Part shown: positions 41,431 to 49,685 of the stretch, in pieces | How the letters are laid out: each line of letters opens with the position of its first letter | Position numbering within the stretch: position 1 is the first letter of the stretch | Assembly (NCBI GenBank): GCA_037142875.1 | Contig: JBAWZV010000003.1 | Location: forward strand, 94,018 to 158,017 | Source of the DNA: PALSA-600 sp037142875 | GTDB taxonomy: Bacteria > Actinomycetota > Thermoleophilia > Gaiellales > Gaiellaceae | Length of the DNA: 64,000 nucleotides | Direction of reading: 5' to 3' | Notes under the pieces: generated by a model | Told to the model about the DNA's origin: nothing | The model's database searches: none | Seen by the model: only the letters and a program-made list of their open reading frames with translations | Made by a program: the position numbers and the translations under genes

Positions 41431-42260
41431 GTGATCTCCAGTGAGACGTCGAGGGAACGGGCCGAGTGGGTGAGCGCTCCGATCGAGATGAAGTCGACTC
41501 CGGTCTCGGCGTAGCGCGACACGGTATCGAGCGAGACGCCGCCAGAGGCCTCCAGCTCAGCCCGGCCGGCGACGAGAGCGACCGCGCGCCTCACGCCCTC
41601 GGGGCTCATGTTGTCGAGCAGGATCCGGTCGACGCCCGCCTCGAGAGCCGCAGCGACCTCGTCGATCGTCTCGGCCTCCACCTCGACCGGGTCGCCCCCG
41701 CCCGCTCGTACCGCGGCGACCGCGGCCGCAATCCCTCCCGCTATCCGCAGGTGGTTCTCCTTGACGAGGACGGCGTCGTTGAGACCGAAGCGATGGTTGA
41801 CACCTCCGCCGCAGCCAACGGCGTACCGTTCGAGCGCCCGCAGCCCCGGCGTCGTCTTGCGGGTGTCGAGGATCCGGGTCTTCGTGCTGCTCGCGAGATC
41901 CACGTACCTCGCGGTGAGAGTTGCGACTCCACAGAGGCGCCCGAGGAGGTTCAGCGCGACGCGCTCGCCCGTCAGGACGGCCCTCGCCGGCCCTTCGATG
42001 CGCGCGACCGGTGTTCCGGCGGTGCCAACCCGCGCACCCTCGGGCACAAGCTGCTCGACGCGCACCGCAGCATCGAGCGCCGCGAACACAGCGGCGACGA
42101 TCGGGACACCGCAGACGACACCGGGCTCCTCGAGGAGGATCTCGGCGCGGCAGCGGGCGTCGCTCGGAACGATCCGGTCGGTCGTGATGTCACCGGCCCC
42201 AACGTCCTCGGCGAGCGCCGCAGCGACCACGGGGTCGATGACCGCCGGTGTCAGCTCCAC
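41427..42260 (-). CDS. nadC: Quinolinate phosphoribosyltransferase (decarboxylating)
   Basis: 277 residues. AALAEDVGAGDITTD is the NadC N-terminal signature; RILDTRKTTPGLRALERYAVGCGGGVNHRFGL carries the quinolinate- and PRPP-binding residues, and VEAETIDEVAAALEAGVDRILLDNMSPE the barrel motifs. Forms nicotinate mononucleotide. Overlaps nadB by 10 bases and nadA by 4. Confidence 0.96.
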   Translation of the reverse strand: MELTPAVIDPVVAAALAEDVGAGDITTDRIVPSDARCRAEILLEEPGVVCGVPIVAAVFAALDAAVRVEQLVPEGARVGTAGTPVARIEGPARAVLTGERVALNLLGRLCGVATLTARYVDLASSTKTRILDTRKTTPGLRALERYAVGCGGGVNHRFGLNDAVLVKENHLRIAGGIAAAVAAVRAGGGDPVEVEAETIDEVAAALEAGVDRILLDNMSPEGVRRAVALVAGRAELEASGGVSLDTVSRYAETGVDFISIGALTHSARSLDVSLEIT

Positions 42261-43654
42261 CGTTCGAGCACCGGTTCGGCGTCACGGCGAAGCACGACGT
42301 GGCCGGCGAAGGCGTCGTCCTCGGTCGGAAAGTCGGAGCGGAAGTGCGCGCCGCGACTCTCCCGCCGTGCAATCGCGCTCTCGGCGACGAGCCGCGCGAG
42401 CAGCACCGGAGCGCGCTTGAGGCGCGTCAGACCCGCGGCGCTCCGAATCACCCCGGCGTCAAGCCAGAGATCGTGGCGGACTGCTGCCGTCACCGGCGGG
42501 TCGACGGAGGGCGTCGCCGGCGGCGCCGGTGCGACGTGCGGCGGCTCGGTGAGTGACGCGAGGGCGGCCCGCCGACCGAAGACGAGGCACTCGAGCAGCG
42601 AGTTCGAGGCGAGCCTGTTTGCCCCGTGGACGCCCGTGCAGGCGCTCTCGCCCGCGGCGTAGAGCCCAGGAAGCGTCGAGTGGCCGTGCAGGTCGGTAAC
42701 GATGCCGCCGACGGTGTAGTGGGCCGCAGGCGCAACCGGGATCGGCTCGACCGACGGGTCGTACCCGGCCCGAACCAGGCTCGCCATCAGGCTCGGGAAG
42801 CGTCCCCGCTCGATCTGGGTGAGGTCGAGTCGCGCGGGGCCGTGCTCGACGATCGCCCGTGAGACGACGTCGCGGGGCGCGAGCTCGTCGGTGAAGCGGC
42901 CGCCGTCGCGGTCGACGAGCAACGCCCCCTCCCCACGCAGCGCCTCGGACAGGAGAAACCCGTCGTCGACGAGCGCGGTCGGATGAAACTGGACGAACTC
43001 GAGGTCGGCGAGCGCCGCTCCGACCTTGTACGCGAGCGCGATCCCCTCGCCGAGCGCTCCCGGCGGGTTTGTCGTGCGCTCCCAGAGCGCGGCATAGCCG
43101 CCGGTCGCGAGCAGCGTCGCACGAGACTCGACTGCACGGCGGTCGGTGACGACCCCGACGCAGCGACCGCCGTCTTCCCAGAGCGAGACGACCTTCTCGT
43201 TCTCGGCGATTGTAATGCGAGGGTTCGCACGGACACGGGCAGCAAGAACGGCAGAGATCGCCTTGCCCGTCTCGGCGCCGCCGGCGTGTACGACCCGGCG
43301 ATGGGAGTGGCCGCCCTCCTGGCTGAGCCCCTCGTCGAACTCGACTCCGAGATCGACGAGGTCGGCGATGCGCGCGGGTGCCTCGCTCGTGAGGGCTCGA
43401 ACCGCGCTCTCGCGGCACAGGCCGCGGCCCGCCCGAAGCGTGTCGTCGGCGTGAAATCCCGGCTCGTCGCCCTCACCGAGCGCAGCGGCGACTCCACCCT
43501 GGGCATGCCAGCTATTGGACGAGGCGACCGGCGCCTTTGCCAGCAGGAGCACCTGAGCGCCGTCCGCAGCAGCCGTGAGCGCCGCGTAGAGCCCCGCGAC
43601 ACCACCGCCGACGACCGTGATGTCATACCGTCTGCGCTCTGAGCCCAAATCCAC
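42251..43654 (-). CDS. nadB: L-aspartate oxidase
   Basis: 467 residues; FAD enzyme that makes iminoaspartate, first step of NAD synthesis. VVGGGVAGLYAALTAA binds FAD; SSNSWHAQGGVAAAL, EGGHSHRRVVHAGGAETGKAI, VQFHPTAL and YTVGGIVTDLHGHSTLPGLYAAGESACTGVHGANRLASNSLLECLV are the succinate dehydrogenase/NadB signatures. Start GTG at 43654 (VDLGSERRRYDI) chosen; TTG at 43672 would add six residues. First gene of nadB-C-A, divergent from the repressor gene nrtR. Confidence 0.95.
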   Translation of the reverse strand: MDLGSERRRYDITVVGGGVAGLYAALTAAADGAQVLLLAKAPVASSNSWHAQGGVAAALGEGDEPGFHADDTLRAGRGLCRESAVRALTSEAPARIADLVDLGVEFDEGLSQEGGHSHRRVVHAGGAETGKAISAVLAARVRANPRITIAENEKVVSLWEDGGRCVGVVTDRRAVESRATLLATGGYAALWERTTNPPGALGEGIALAYKVGAALADLEFVQFHPTALVDDGFLLSEALRGEGALLVDRDGGRFTDELAPRDVVSRAIVEHGPARLDLTQIERGRFPSLMASLVRAGYDPSVEPIPVAPAAHYTVGGIVTDLHGHSTLPGLYAAGESACTGVHGANRLASNSLLECLVFGRRAALASLTEPPHVAPAPPATPSVDPPVTAAVRHDLWLDAGVIRSAAGLTRLKRAPVLLARLVAESAIARRESRGAHFRSDFPTEDDAFAGHVVLRRDAEPVLERWS

Positions 43655-43673
43655 CGGCGGTTTTCTCCCCAAA

Positions 43674-43709
43674 GTCGATAACCTAGGGCGAGTTTACATG
43701 GTTACCGAC
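43674..43709. promoter_or_regulatory. Inverted repeat between nadB and nrtR, candidate NrtR operator
   Basis: GTCGATAACC (43674-43683) and GGTTACCGAC (43700-43709) are inverted copies matching at 9 of 10 positions, 16 bases apart. The right arm covers the G of the nrtR start codon. A single bound dimer would block both nrtR and nadB, so the site fits autoregulation and repression of the nad genes. Confidence 0.55.
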
Positions 43710-44408
43710 CCTTGGGCGAAAACAGCAGGACCAGTGCACACCGTCGTCGCGGTCGTCCTGCAGGTGCGCGACGAGTGCCTCCAGGCGCTCCTCTGGGAGC
43801 GCGCGCTCGAGCCGTACGCGGGGTTCTGGTCGCTCCCGGGCGGCGAGCTGAAGCGCGACGAGACGCTCGAGTCGTCGATCCGTCGGCATCTTGCCGTCAA
43901 GGTCGACGTCCGCGAACTGTCGCACCTCGAGCAGCTCGATACACGCAGCGACCCCGGACGCAACCCCCTGCGCTGGGAGCTCGCGACGGCCTACCTCGGC
44001 CTCGTCCCGGCGGGCATCGACCCGGCTCTCCCAACCGACACCCGCTGGCATCCAGTCGACGATCTCCCGCCACTCGCGTTCGATCATCAGCCGATCGTGC
44101 TCGCCGGCCGTGAGCGCCTCCGCGCGAAGCTGTCATACACCAACCTTGGCTTCGCCCTGGCGCCCGAGGTGTTCACGATCTCCGAGCTGCGTGACCTCTA
44201 CCGGGCGGCGCTCGGCCACGACGTCTCGGCGACGAACCTCCAGCGCGTCCTCGTTCGCCGACGTCTGCTCGTTCCGACCGGCAGCCGCCGCGAGCCTGGC
44301 CCGACCGGAGGACGCCCCGCGGAGATGTTCGGCTTCCGCACGCGCGCGCTCGAGATCACCGATCAGTTCGCAGCGCTCAGGCCACCGGGGAGCTCGGCTA
44401 CCCCTTGA
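43698..44408 (+). CDS. nrtR: NrtR, Nudix-related transcriptional repressor of NAD synthesis
   Basis: 236 residues. The first 140 are a Nudix-like domain: the Nudix box region reads PGGELKRDETLESSIRRHLAVKVDV, so the catalytic glutamates (normally REUxEE) are lost and it probably binds ADP-ribose without hydrolysis. The last 80 residues are a winged helix (FTISELRDLYRAALGHDVSATNLQRVLVRRRLL), as in NrtR. Known NrtR proteins repress NAD biosynthesis genes and are released by ADP-ribose; here the target nadB-C-A lies divergently next to it. ATG at 43698 has AGGGCGAG about 7 bases upstream. Confidence 0.92.
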   Translation: MVTDPWAKTAGPVHTVVAVVLQVRDECLQALLWERALEPYAGFWSLPGGELKRDETLESSIRRHLAVKVDVRELSHLEQLDTRSDPGRNPLRWELATAYLGLVPAGIDPALPTDTRWHPVDDLPPLAFDHQPIVLAGRERLRAKLSYTNLGFALAPEVFTISELRDLYRAALGHDVSATNLQRVLVRRRLLVPTGSRREPGPTGGRPAEMFGFRTRALEITDQFAALRPPGSSATP

Positions 44409-44982
44409 GGCGGTTGACGAGCTTCCAGGCGCCGGGCAGAGCGCCCGCCGCGAGGTAGAGCTTGATCATGTCGCCGGCCACGAACGGGTAGAGCCCGTAG
44501 GTGAGCGTCGTCGACCAGTTGACGTGCAGCGAGTGATGCAGCCAGGTCAGGCCGAAGGCGTAGATCAGCACGTTGCCCGTGAGCATCGCCGAGAGAGACG
44601 ACGAGAGCTTGCGATCCCAGCCCCGCTCTGCGAGGAGACCCGTCACTGCAGCCGCGACGACGAAGCCCGCGATGTACCCGCCCGTCGCGCCACTGAAGAC
44701 CTCCCAGCCGTGCTTCTGCTCGGTGTACACGGGCGCACCCGCGATCCCGACCAGCAGGTACAGGAGCAGGCTCAGAGCGCCGCGAACGGACCCGAGCGCC
44801 GCGCCGACGAGCACGACGGCGAAGGTCTGCCCGGTGATCGGCACGGGCGTGAAGCCGAGGTGGATCGAGATCTGCGCTGCAAGCGCAACGAGCCCTGCCC
44901 CGCCGGCGATGAGCAGGGCATCGGTGAGGATCCCGCTGCGGGGAACGACGGCCAGACGGAGGGTCGCTGCGTGACTCTGCAT
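44398..44982 (-). CDS. bioY: Biotin transporter BioY
   Basis: 194 residues, six membrane helices, S component of the biotin ECF transporter. FTPVPITGQTFAVVLVGAALGSVRGALSLLLYLLVGIAGAPVY is the diagnostic BioY segment, followed by GATGGYIAGFVVAAAVTGLLAERGWDR. No bioMN genes are nearby, so it works alone or with a shared ECF module elsewhere. Ends 11 bases inside the convergent nrtR gene. Confidence 0.93.
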   Translation of the reverse strand: MQSHAATLRLAVVPRSGILTDALLIAGGAGLVALAAQISIHLGFTPVPITGQTFAVVLVGAALGSVRGALSLLLYLLVGIAGAPVYTEQKHGWEVFSGATGGYIAGFVVAAAVTGLLAERGWDRKLSSSLSAMLTGNVLIYAFGLTWLHHSLHVNWSTTLTYGLYPFVAGDMIKLYLAAGALPGAWKLVNRLKG

Positions 44983-45094
44983 GCCCGAGACCCTAGCGCG
45001 ACACGCAGACGGGGGCGCACACCATCCGTCAGCCCTGGTCACTCTCCAACCCCGGCGCTATTCTCTTCTTGACCAATCGGGTGACGGGCGGACG

Positions 45095-46138
45095 ATGAAG
45101 GACATCATCGAGATCTTGGAACGATGGACGGGCGAGGGGACGCCGGTCGTCCTTGGCTCGGTCATCGAGCGGATCGGCTCGGCGCCGCGCGATCCGGGTG
45201 CGGCGATCGCCGTCTCCGAGTCAGGCGACGTTGCGGGCTCTGTCACCGGTGGCTGCGTTGAGCCGTCGGTGATCCGCGAGGCGAACGAGGTTCTGGCGGG
45301 TGCCCCCGGGCGCATCTGCCGGTACGGCCTGAACGACGAGGACGGCTTCGACGTCGGGCTCTCGTGCGGCGGCTCGATCGCTGTCGCGGTGTACGCCCTC
45401 GACCCCAGCCTCGTCCCTGTCGTCGCCGACGCGGTCAGAAACGACCGGCCCGTCGCGCTCACCGTCCGCCTCGACGAAGGCCGCTTCGGCGAGCAGAGCC
45501 TGATCTCGGGCGACGCTCCGGCGGGCGACGACCCATTCGAGCTCGCAGCACGCTCGCTTCTCGCGATCGGCGAGAGCGGGATCGTCGAGACTGCCGACGG
45601 AGAGCTCGTGTTCGTCGAGTCGTACACGCCGCGGCCCGACATGTACATCTTCGGCGCGAGCGATCACGTCTCGGCTCTCGTACCGCTCGGCAAGTTCCTC
45701 GGTTACCGCGTCACGGTCTGCGATCCACGCCGCGTCTTCCTGACGCGCGAGCGCTTCCCGGACGCCGACGTCCTCTGCGACGAGTGGCCCGACCAGTTCC
45801 TCGAGCACGCTCCCGTCGATGCGCGCACGGCAATCTGCATGATGACCCACGACCTCAAGTTCGACGTTCCAGCGCTCAAGCTTGCGCTCGGCACGGGCGC
45901 AGGCTTCATCGGCGCGATCGGGAGCGAGAAGACCCGCAGCGACCGCGCCGAGCGGCTCCGGTCGGAGGGCATCGGCGACGCCGACCTCGCTCGCCTTCGT
46001 GCTCCGATCGGCATCCAGATTGGCGCCCGGACGCCCGAAGAGGTCGCGATCACGATCGCTGCGCAGATCATCGAGTCGAACGTCGTCTCTCGCGCGACGC
46101 GCGTCGCGGCGATCCGCCGCGCAACCGTTCTCTCCTAG
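45095..46138 (+). CDS. XdhC/CoxF-family molybdenum-cofactor insertion protein
   Basis: 347 residues. The N-terminal half has VVLGSVIERIGSAPRDPGAAIAVSESGDVAGSVTGGCVE, the XdhC/CoxI signature, and the C-terminal half is a Rossmann domain (MYIFGASDHVSALVPLGKFLGYRVTVCDPR, later AGFIGAIGSEKTRSDRAERL). XdhC proteins bind and sulfurate the molybdenum cofactor for xanthine dehydrogenase or carbon-monoxide dehydrogenase. No such dehydrogenase genes are in the window. The MOSC protein encoded convergently next to it is also a molybdenum-cofactor-type protein. Confidence 0.88.
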   Translation: MKDIIEILERWTGEGTPVVLGSVIERIGSAPRDPGAAIAVSESGDVAGSVTGGCVEPSVIREANEVLAGAPGRICRYGLNDEDGFDVGLSCGGSIAVAVYALDPSLVPVVADAVRNDRPVALTVRLDEGRFGEQSLISGDAPAGDDPFELAARSLLAIGESGIVETADGELVFVESYTPRPDMYIFGASDHVSALVPLGKFLGYRVTVCDPRRVFLTRERFPDADVLCDEWPDQFLEHAPVDARTAICMMTHDLKFDVPALKLALGTGAGFIGAIGSEKTRSDRAERLRSEGIGDADLARLRAPIGIQIGARTPEEVAITIAAQIIESNVVSRATRVAAIRRATVLS

Positions 46139-46146
46139 CCGGCGCG

Positions 46147-46563
46147 CTACGCGACGACGACGGGGTCGCCGACGGCGATGGTGCCGGAGGTGAGGATGTC
46201 GGCGTTGAGGCCTGCGTGATGCACGAGCTCGCGCATGATCCCTGGCCGCGTCAGTGACTCGAGGTGTGCACACGGCTCGCACAGCTCGACCCCGACACAC
46301 TCGACCTCCCCAACGGTGAAGCGCTTGCCGACGAGGTCGTTCAGCCGGATACCTCGTACGACGATCTGACGTCGCAGCTCAACGGCTGTCATTCCAACCG
46401 CTTCCGCCTCCTCGGCCTCGATCAACGTGATCGCGCCTCCAGGGCGCTGGCCTGAGGCCCGGTAGTGCCTGTCGCCCTTGAGGCCTGCCCCTGCGACGGC
46501 CTCGACAGAGGCGACCGAGGCGAGCGCGTCGGAGGAGCCGATGACGATCTGCTCGACGCTCAC
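46147..46563 (-). CDS. MOSC-domain protein
   Basis: 138 residues from a GTG overlapping the HAD gene stop. GLKGDRHYRASGQRPGGAITLIEAEEAEAVG and RRQIVVRGIRLNDLVGKRFTVGEVECVGVELCEPCAHLE are the MOSC signature; the cysteine in CEPC is the conserved sulfur-carrying residue of this domain. MOSC proteins carry sulfur for, or bind, the molybdenum cofactor. Close to xdhC, though on the opposite strand. Confidence 0.87.
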   Translation of the reverse strand: MSVEQIVIGSSDALASVASVEAVAGAGLKGDRHYRASGQRPGGAITLIEAEEAEAVGMTAVELRRQIVVRGIRLNDLVGKRFTVGEVECVGVELCEPCAHLESLTRPGIMRELVHHAGLNADILTSGTIAVGDPVVVA

Positions 46564-47213
46564 GGCGCCAGCGTAGCCCAGCAGTCGTCGGTCAGCTCGT
46601 CGATCGAGGCGAGGACGAGGTCGGCATCGGCGACGGCATCGCCTGGGGGAAAGCGCTCGTTCGGAATCGCGATGCACCGCATCCCTGCAGCCTTCGCAGA
46701 CCGGATGCCGTTGTGTGAGTCCTCGATAGCAACGCAGTCTCCAGCAGCGACACCGAGACGGCGAGCAGCCTCCAGGTACACGTCGGGTGCCGGCTTCCCG
46801 CGGGCGACCTCCTCCGATGAGACCGTCGCCGTGAAGAGAGACGTGATGCCGCCCGCTTCGAGAACGGCGTCGATCAGCTCGCGGTTCGATGAGGACGCAA
46901 GGCCGATCGTGTGGCGGGACGCGGTACGGGCTACAGCTTCGAGCGCGCCCGGGATGAAGGGTGGGCCGGCCGCGTACCGCGCGAGCATCTCGTCGACGAC
47001 GATGCGGTTGATCTCCTCTGGACTCTCACTCAGGCCGATCGTGTCGTGCATGTATGCAGACCACTCGACCGAGCTCATGCCCATCATCGCGCGCTGTGCA
47101 CCTGGATGCCACCGGCCGCCGCGAGTATGGGCGAGCTTCTCTCTCACGTCGTCCCAGACGTGCTCGGAGTCGACGATAATCCCGTCGAGGTCGAAGACGA
47201 CGGCCGCGATCAC
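46560..47213 (-). CDS. HAD-superfamily phosphatase (beta-phosphoglucomutase-like)
   Basis: 217 residues. Motif I VVFDLDGIIVDSEHVWDD, motif II LASSSNRELID, lysine motif RGKPAPDVYLEAARRLG and motif IV AIEDSHNGIRSAKAAGM. All catalytic residues are present. Helical cap in the N-terminal third. It starts with GTG overlapping the flavin-reductase stop and is followed by the MOSC gene with GTGA overlap. Sugar-phosphate substrate likely, identity unknown. Confidence 0.88.
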   Translation of the reverse strand: MIAAVVFDLDGIIVDSEHVWDDVREKLAHTRGGRWHPGAQRAMMGMSSVEWSAYMHDTIGLSESPEEINRIVVDEMLARYAAGPPFIPGALEAVARTASRHTIGLASSSNRELIDAVLEAGGITSLFTATVSSEEVARGKPAPDVYLEAARRLGVAAGDCVAIEDSHNGIRSAKAAGMRCIAIPNERFPPGDAVADADLVLASIDELTDDCWATLAP

Positions 47214-47680
47214 TGTGCCGTGTACCTGCGGTCGACGTAGACGAGCGCAGGGCCAGGAGCGCCTTCTTCGAGCGAGTCGATCGCACCGATGAAGAACGTG
47301 TGATCACCGGCGTCGACCTCGCTGATCGTCCGTGCAGTGATCCAGCCGAGCGCGCCGTCGATCAGCCGAGGGTCATCGGATCGCACCGGGATGCCCTCCC
47401 AGAGAACGAGCGGTGGCACGCTGCGGGCAAAGTGCTGGGCGAGGTGATCCTGGTCGCCCGCGAGGATCGAGACCGTCCAGCTGGACGCCTCGCGTAGAAC
47501 CTCGATGAGCGAGGCCGAACGCGAGAGCGAGATGCCGATGAGCGGCGGGTCGAGCGAGAGCGAGACGAGCGACGAGACGGTCAGCCCGGCGCGGCGCCCT
47601 CCCGCCTCTGCAACAACCACCGAGACTCCGGAAGGCCAGCGCTTAAACAGTGCCCGCTGAGCGAGTCCGGCATCGTCCAT
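47210..47680 (-). CDS. Flavin reductase-like protein
   Basis: 156 residues. LFKRWPSGVSVVVAEAGGRRAGLTVSSLVSLSLDPPLIGISLSRSASL is the FMN-binding start of the flavin reductase domain (HpaC/NtaB family), ending with the GDHTFFIGAIDSLEEG stretch. Reduces FMN or FAD with NAD(P)H to supply a monooxygenase; the partner is not in this cluster. First gene of a three-gene set with HAD and MOSC. Confidence 0.88.
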   Translation of the reverse strand: MDDAGLAQRALFKRWPSGVSVVVAEAGGRRAGLTVSSLVSLSLDPPLIGISLSRSASLIEVLREASSWTVSILAGDQDHLAQHFARSVPPLVLWEGIPVRSDDPRLIDGALGWITARTISEVDAGDHTFFIGAIDSLEEGAPGPALVYVDRRYTAQ

Positions 47681-47682
47681 TC

Positions 47683-47718
47683 GGCGAGGCTAGCCGAACC
47701 GGCCCGGTTGCCCTCGCC
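47683..47718 (-). terminator. Nested hairpin between two minus-strand genes
   Basis: GGCGAGG (47683-47689) pairs with CCTCGCC (47712-47718), and inside it AACCGG pairs with CCGGTT (47697-47709). It lies directly after the stop of the secreted gene at 47731 and before the flavin reductase gene. No T-run, so termination is possible but unproved. Confidence 0.4.
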
Positions 47719-47730
47719 AGGTCAGCGGGA

Positions 47731-48777
47731 TCAGTGAGGGATGCAGATCGGGTCGTGTAGAGCCGACAGCGCGGCGTTACCCGGCGCCTGAGCAGCCCTG
47801 TCGTACGGCCCGGGCGCGTTCACGGTGGTACTCACGTCGGGGGCAACGCCAGGCCCGAGGATTGTCATCCGGTACTGCGACCCGGTGCCAGCGGGGTGCG
47901 AACCATGGGGGTTGACGCTGTAGCACCAGGATCCGCCCGGCTTGTGGGTCAGAAAGCTGTTCTCGCGCTTCCACCCCGCGCCGTAGGTGGAGTCGAGCGT
48001 GTCGACGTAGAGGTTGCGGCCGTAGGTGTCGAGAGGCGCGCCCTGCGCGGTCGATTTGAACCCGAACACGCCACCGCCCTTGTACGTGTACGTCCCCCAG
48101 AGGTGATGCCACTGGCCTCCGTAGGCCCAGTCGACGTGCACGGCGAGAGCCGGAATGTCTCCCGTCCAGTGCGACAGATGCACCTCGTTGGCCGACTGCC
48201 TCGCGTCGGCCGCTACGCCGTAGTCGGGCAGGAGCCGCGGCCAGGACTGAATCGCCCAGTAGCTGCCGTCCGGGGCCTTGCACGCTGCCATCACGTCGGC
48301 GAGCGCGGGCCCGTCGTACTTCGGGCAGGAGAACGTCTTCCAGTAGTTCGCGGCGTCGTCACGCAGGGAGGCGAGCTTCTTGAATGCCGCGGCGATCTTT
48401 GGTGCGAGCGCATAGCGGAGCGTGTTGTTGTGCGCGCTCGACGCCTTCGTCATCTGCCCCTGGAGGTCACGAAGGCTCTTGACGGCGGCCTGCGCTACTG
48501 GATTGTCGGTGTAGTACTCCTTGTAGCCGCCGTCGTATCCGAGGTCGAACGAGACCTGGGGCGTCTCCTGCGTCGGAGCGAGCGCGTTGACGGCGCCCGA
48601 TGCCAGCACGTGTACGACCCGGCCTTCGGCCGTGTACGTGAGCATCGCCTCGCCGTTGCCGTTGACGCCGAGCGACATGTTCGTGCCGTCGTGCGTGCTG
48701 ATCACCTGTGAGGCGTTGGCCGTCGACGCGACGACAACACACGAGACGACCACGAGACCGAAGATCAGACGTCGCAC
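47731..48777 (-). CDS. Secreted protein of unknown function
   Basis: 348 residues. The start GTG at 48777 has GGGGG 9 bases upstream; a TTG at 48786 is possible. Residues 1-23 (VRRLIFGLVVVSCVVVASTANA) are a signal peptide. Middle region: helical (VAQAAVKSLRDLQGQMTKAS, LAPKIAAAFKKLASLRDDA) followed by a tryptophan- and glycine-rich C-terminal part (WTGDIPALAVHVDWAYGGQWHHLWGTYTYKGGG). Conserved-looking but I cannot name the family. Alone on its transcript. Confidence 0.7.
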   Translation of the reverse strand: MRRLIFGLVVVSCVVVASTANASQVISTHDGTNMSLGVNGNGEAMLTYTAEGRVVHVLASGAVNALAPTQETPQVSFDLGYDGGYKEYYTDNPVAQAAVKSLRDLQGQMTKASSAHNNTLRYALAPKIAAAFKKLASLRDDAANYWKTFSCPKYDGPALADVMAACKAPDGSYWAIQSWPRLLPDYGVAADARQSANEVHLSHWTGDIPALAVHVDWAYGGQWHHLWGTYTYKGGGVFGFKSTAQGAPLDTYGRNLYVDTLDSTYGAGWKRENSFLTHKPGGSWCYSVNPHGSHPAGTGSQYRMTILGPGVAPDVSTTVNAPGPYDRAAQAPGNAALSALHDPICIPH

Positions 48778-48849
48778 AGAAATCAACCCCCTGGAGCTTG
48801 CGGCTGCACCTCCATTGTGCAGAAAGCGCGGCAGCCGCGCAATCCCGTC

Positions 48850-49302
48850 TCAGGCCCGCAGCTCTCGCCGCTGCGCGGAGAGCAGCGCCTCCAGATCGCT
48901 CGGTGAGAGCTCTATCTGGACGCCGCGCCGACCGGCGCTCACGAGGATCGTCTCGTACAGGAACGCCGACTCGTCGATGGCCGTCGGAAGGTGTCGCCGC
49001 TGCCCGAGCGGGCTGATCCCCCCCGCGGCGTAGCCGGTCGCCCGCTCGGCCCGTCCGCGGTCGGCGAGCGCCGCGCGCTTGCCGAGACTCCGGAGATCGA
49101 GCTGCGCGTCCGCCGGAATCACGTAGACCCGCAGCTCGTCGTCAATACAGGCGACGAGCGTCTTGAAGAGCCGCCCCGGTTCCACGTCGAGCTCATGAGC
49201 GACAGCGACTGCGTAGTCGCCCTCTCCGTGCTCGACGCCTGCATACTCGTGGAGCGTGTACGGGATCCCGGCGTGCTCCGCCGCGACGACCGCTGGGGTC
49301 AC
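48850..49302 (-). CDS. ybaK: YbaK/EbsC-type aminoacyl-tRNA deacylase
   Basis: 150 residues. RLFKTLVACIDDELRVYVIPADAQLDLRSLGKRAAL is the YbaK/ProX signature, with the catalytic lysine in FKTLV, and ATGYAAGGISPLGQRRHLPTAID completes the pocket (the GGISPxG motif). Edits mischarged Cys-tRNA(Pro). GTG start overlaps the preceding gene by four bases. Confidence 0.92.
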   Translation of the reverse strand: MTPAVVAAEHAGIPYTLHEYAGVEHGEGDYAVAVAHELDVEPGRLFKTLVACIDDELRVYVIPADAQLDLRSLGKRAALADRGRAERATGYAAGGISPLGQRRHLPTAIDESAFLYETILVSAGRRGVQIELSPSDLEALLSAQRRELRA

Positions 49303-49685
49303 TCGGCGAGCTCCTCCGCCAGCAGACCAAGGGCGAACAGACGCCACGCGAGATCGACGTCGGCGGCGAGGAAGAGGGCGGCACGCCGGGCGACGGGAAG
49401 CTCTCTGGCCAGAGTGACGAGTTCGTCGATCCCCTCCCCAAGTCGACCTCTTCGCTCCTCGCTGAAGAGGTCAACCGCCAGCGCCTTGACTGCTCGGTCA
49501 TCCACCCCGAGCTCGCGGCGCGGGTCGCCGCCCGCCGCGAGGAGAAGCAGCGCCCGCCGCCGTGCCTGATTCAGCTCGGCCTCGGGGATCTCGACTCCGT
49601 GCCCCGCGACGTACGCGAGCACCGCGGGCGCGTTCCCGATCTCGCCGCTGTCGACCTTCGCCAGGAGCTCTACGAGAGCGCTCAC
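49299..49685 (-). CDS. Helical protein of unknown function
   Basis: 128 residues, mostly helical and acidic/hydrophobic (VSALVELLAKVDSGEIGN, LNQARRRALLLLAAGGDPRREL, RAVKALAVDLFSEERRG). Translated between the PAP2 and YbaK genes with GTGA overlaps on both sides, which supports it as a real gene. No family recognised. Confidence 0.65.
   Translation of the reverse strand: MSALVELLAKVDSGEIGNAPAVLAYVAGHGVEIPEAELNQARRRALLLLAAGGDPRRELGVDDRAVKALAVDLFSEERRGRLGEGIDELVTLARELPVARRAALFLAADVDLAWRLFALGLLAEELAE

Noticed and set aside
44983..45094. Biotin operator or riboswitch between bioY and xdhC
   Set aside because: No BirA-type palindrome or conserved riboswitch core visible.
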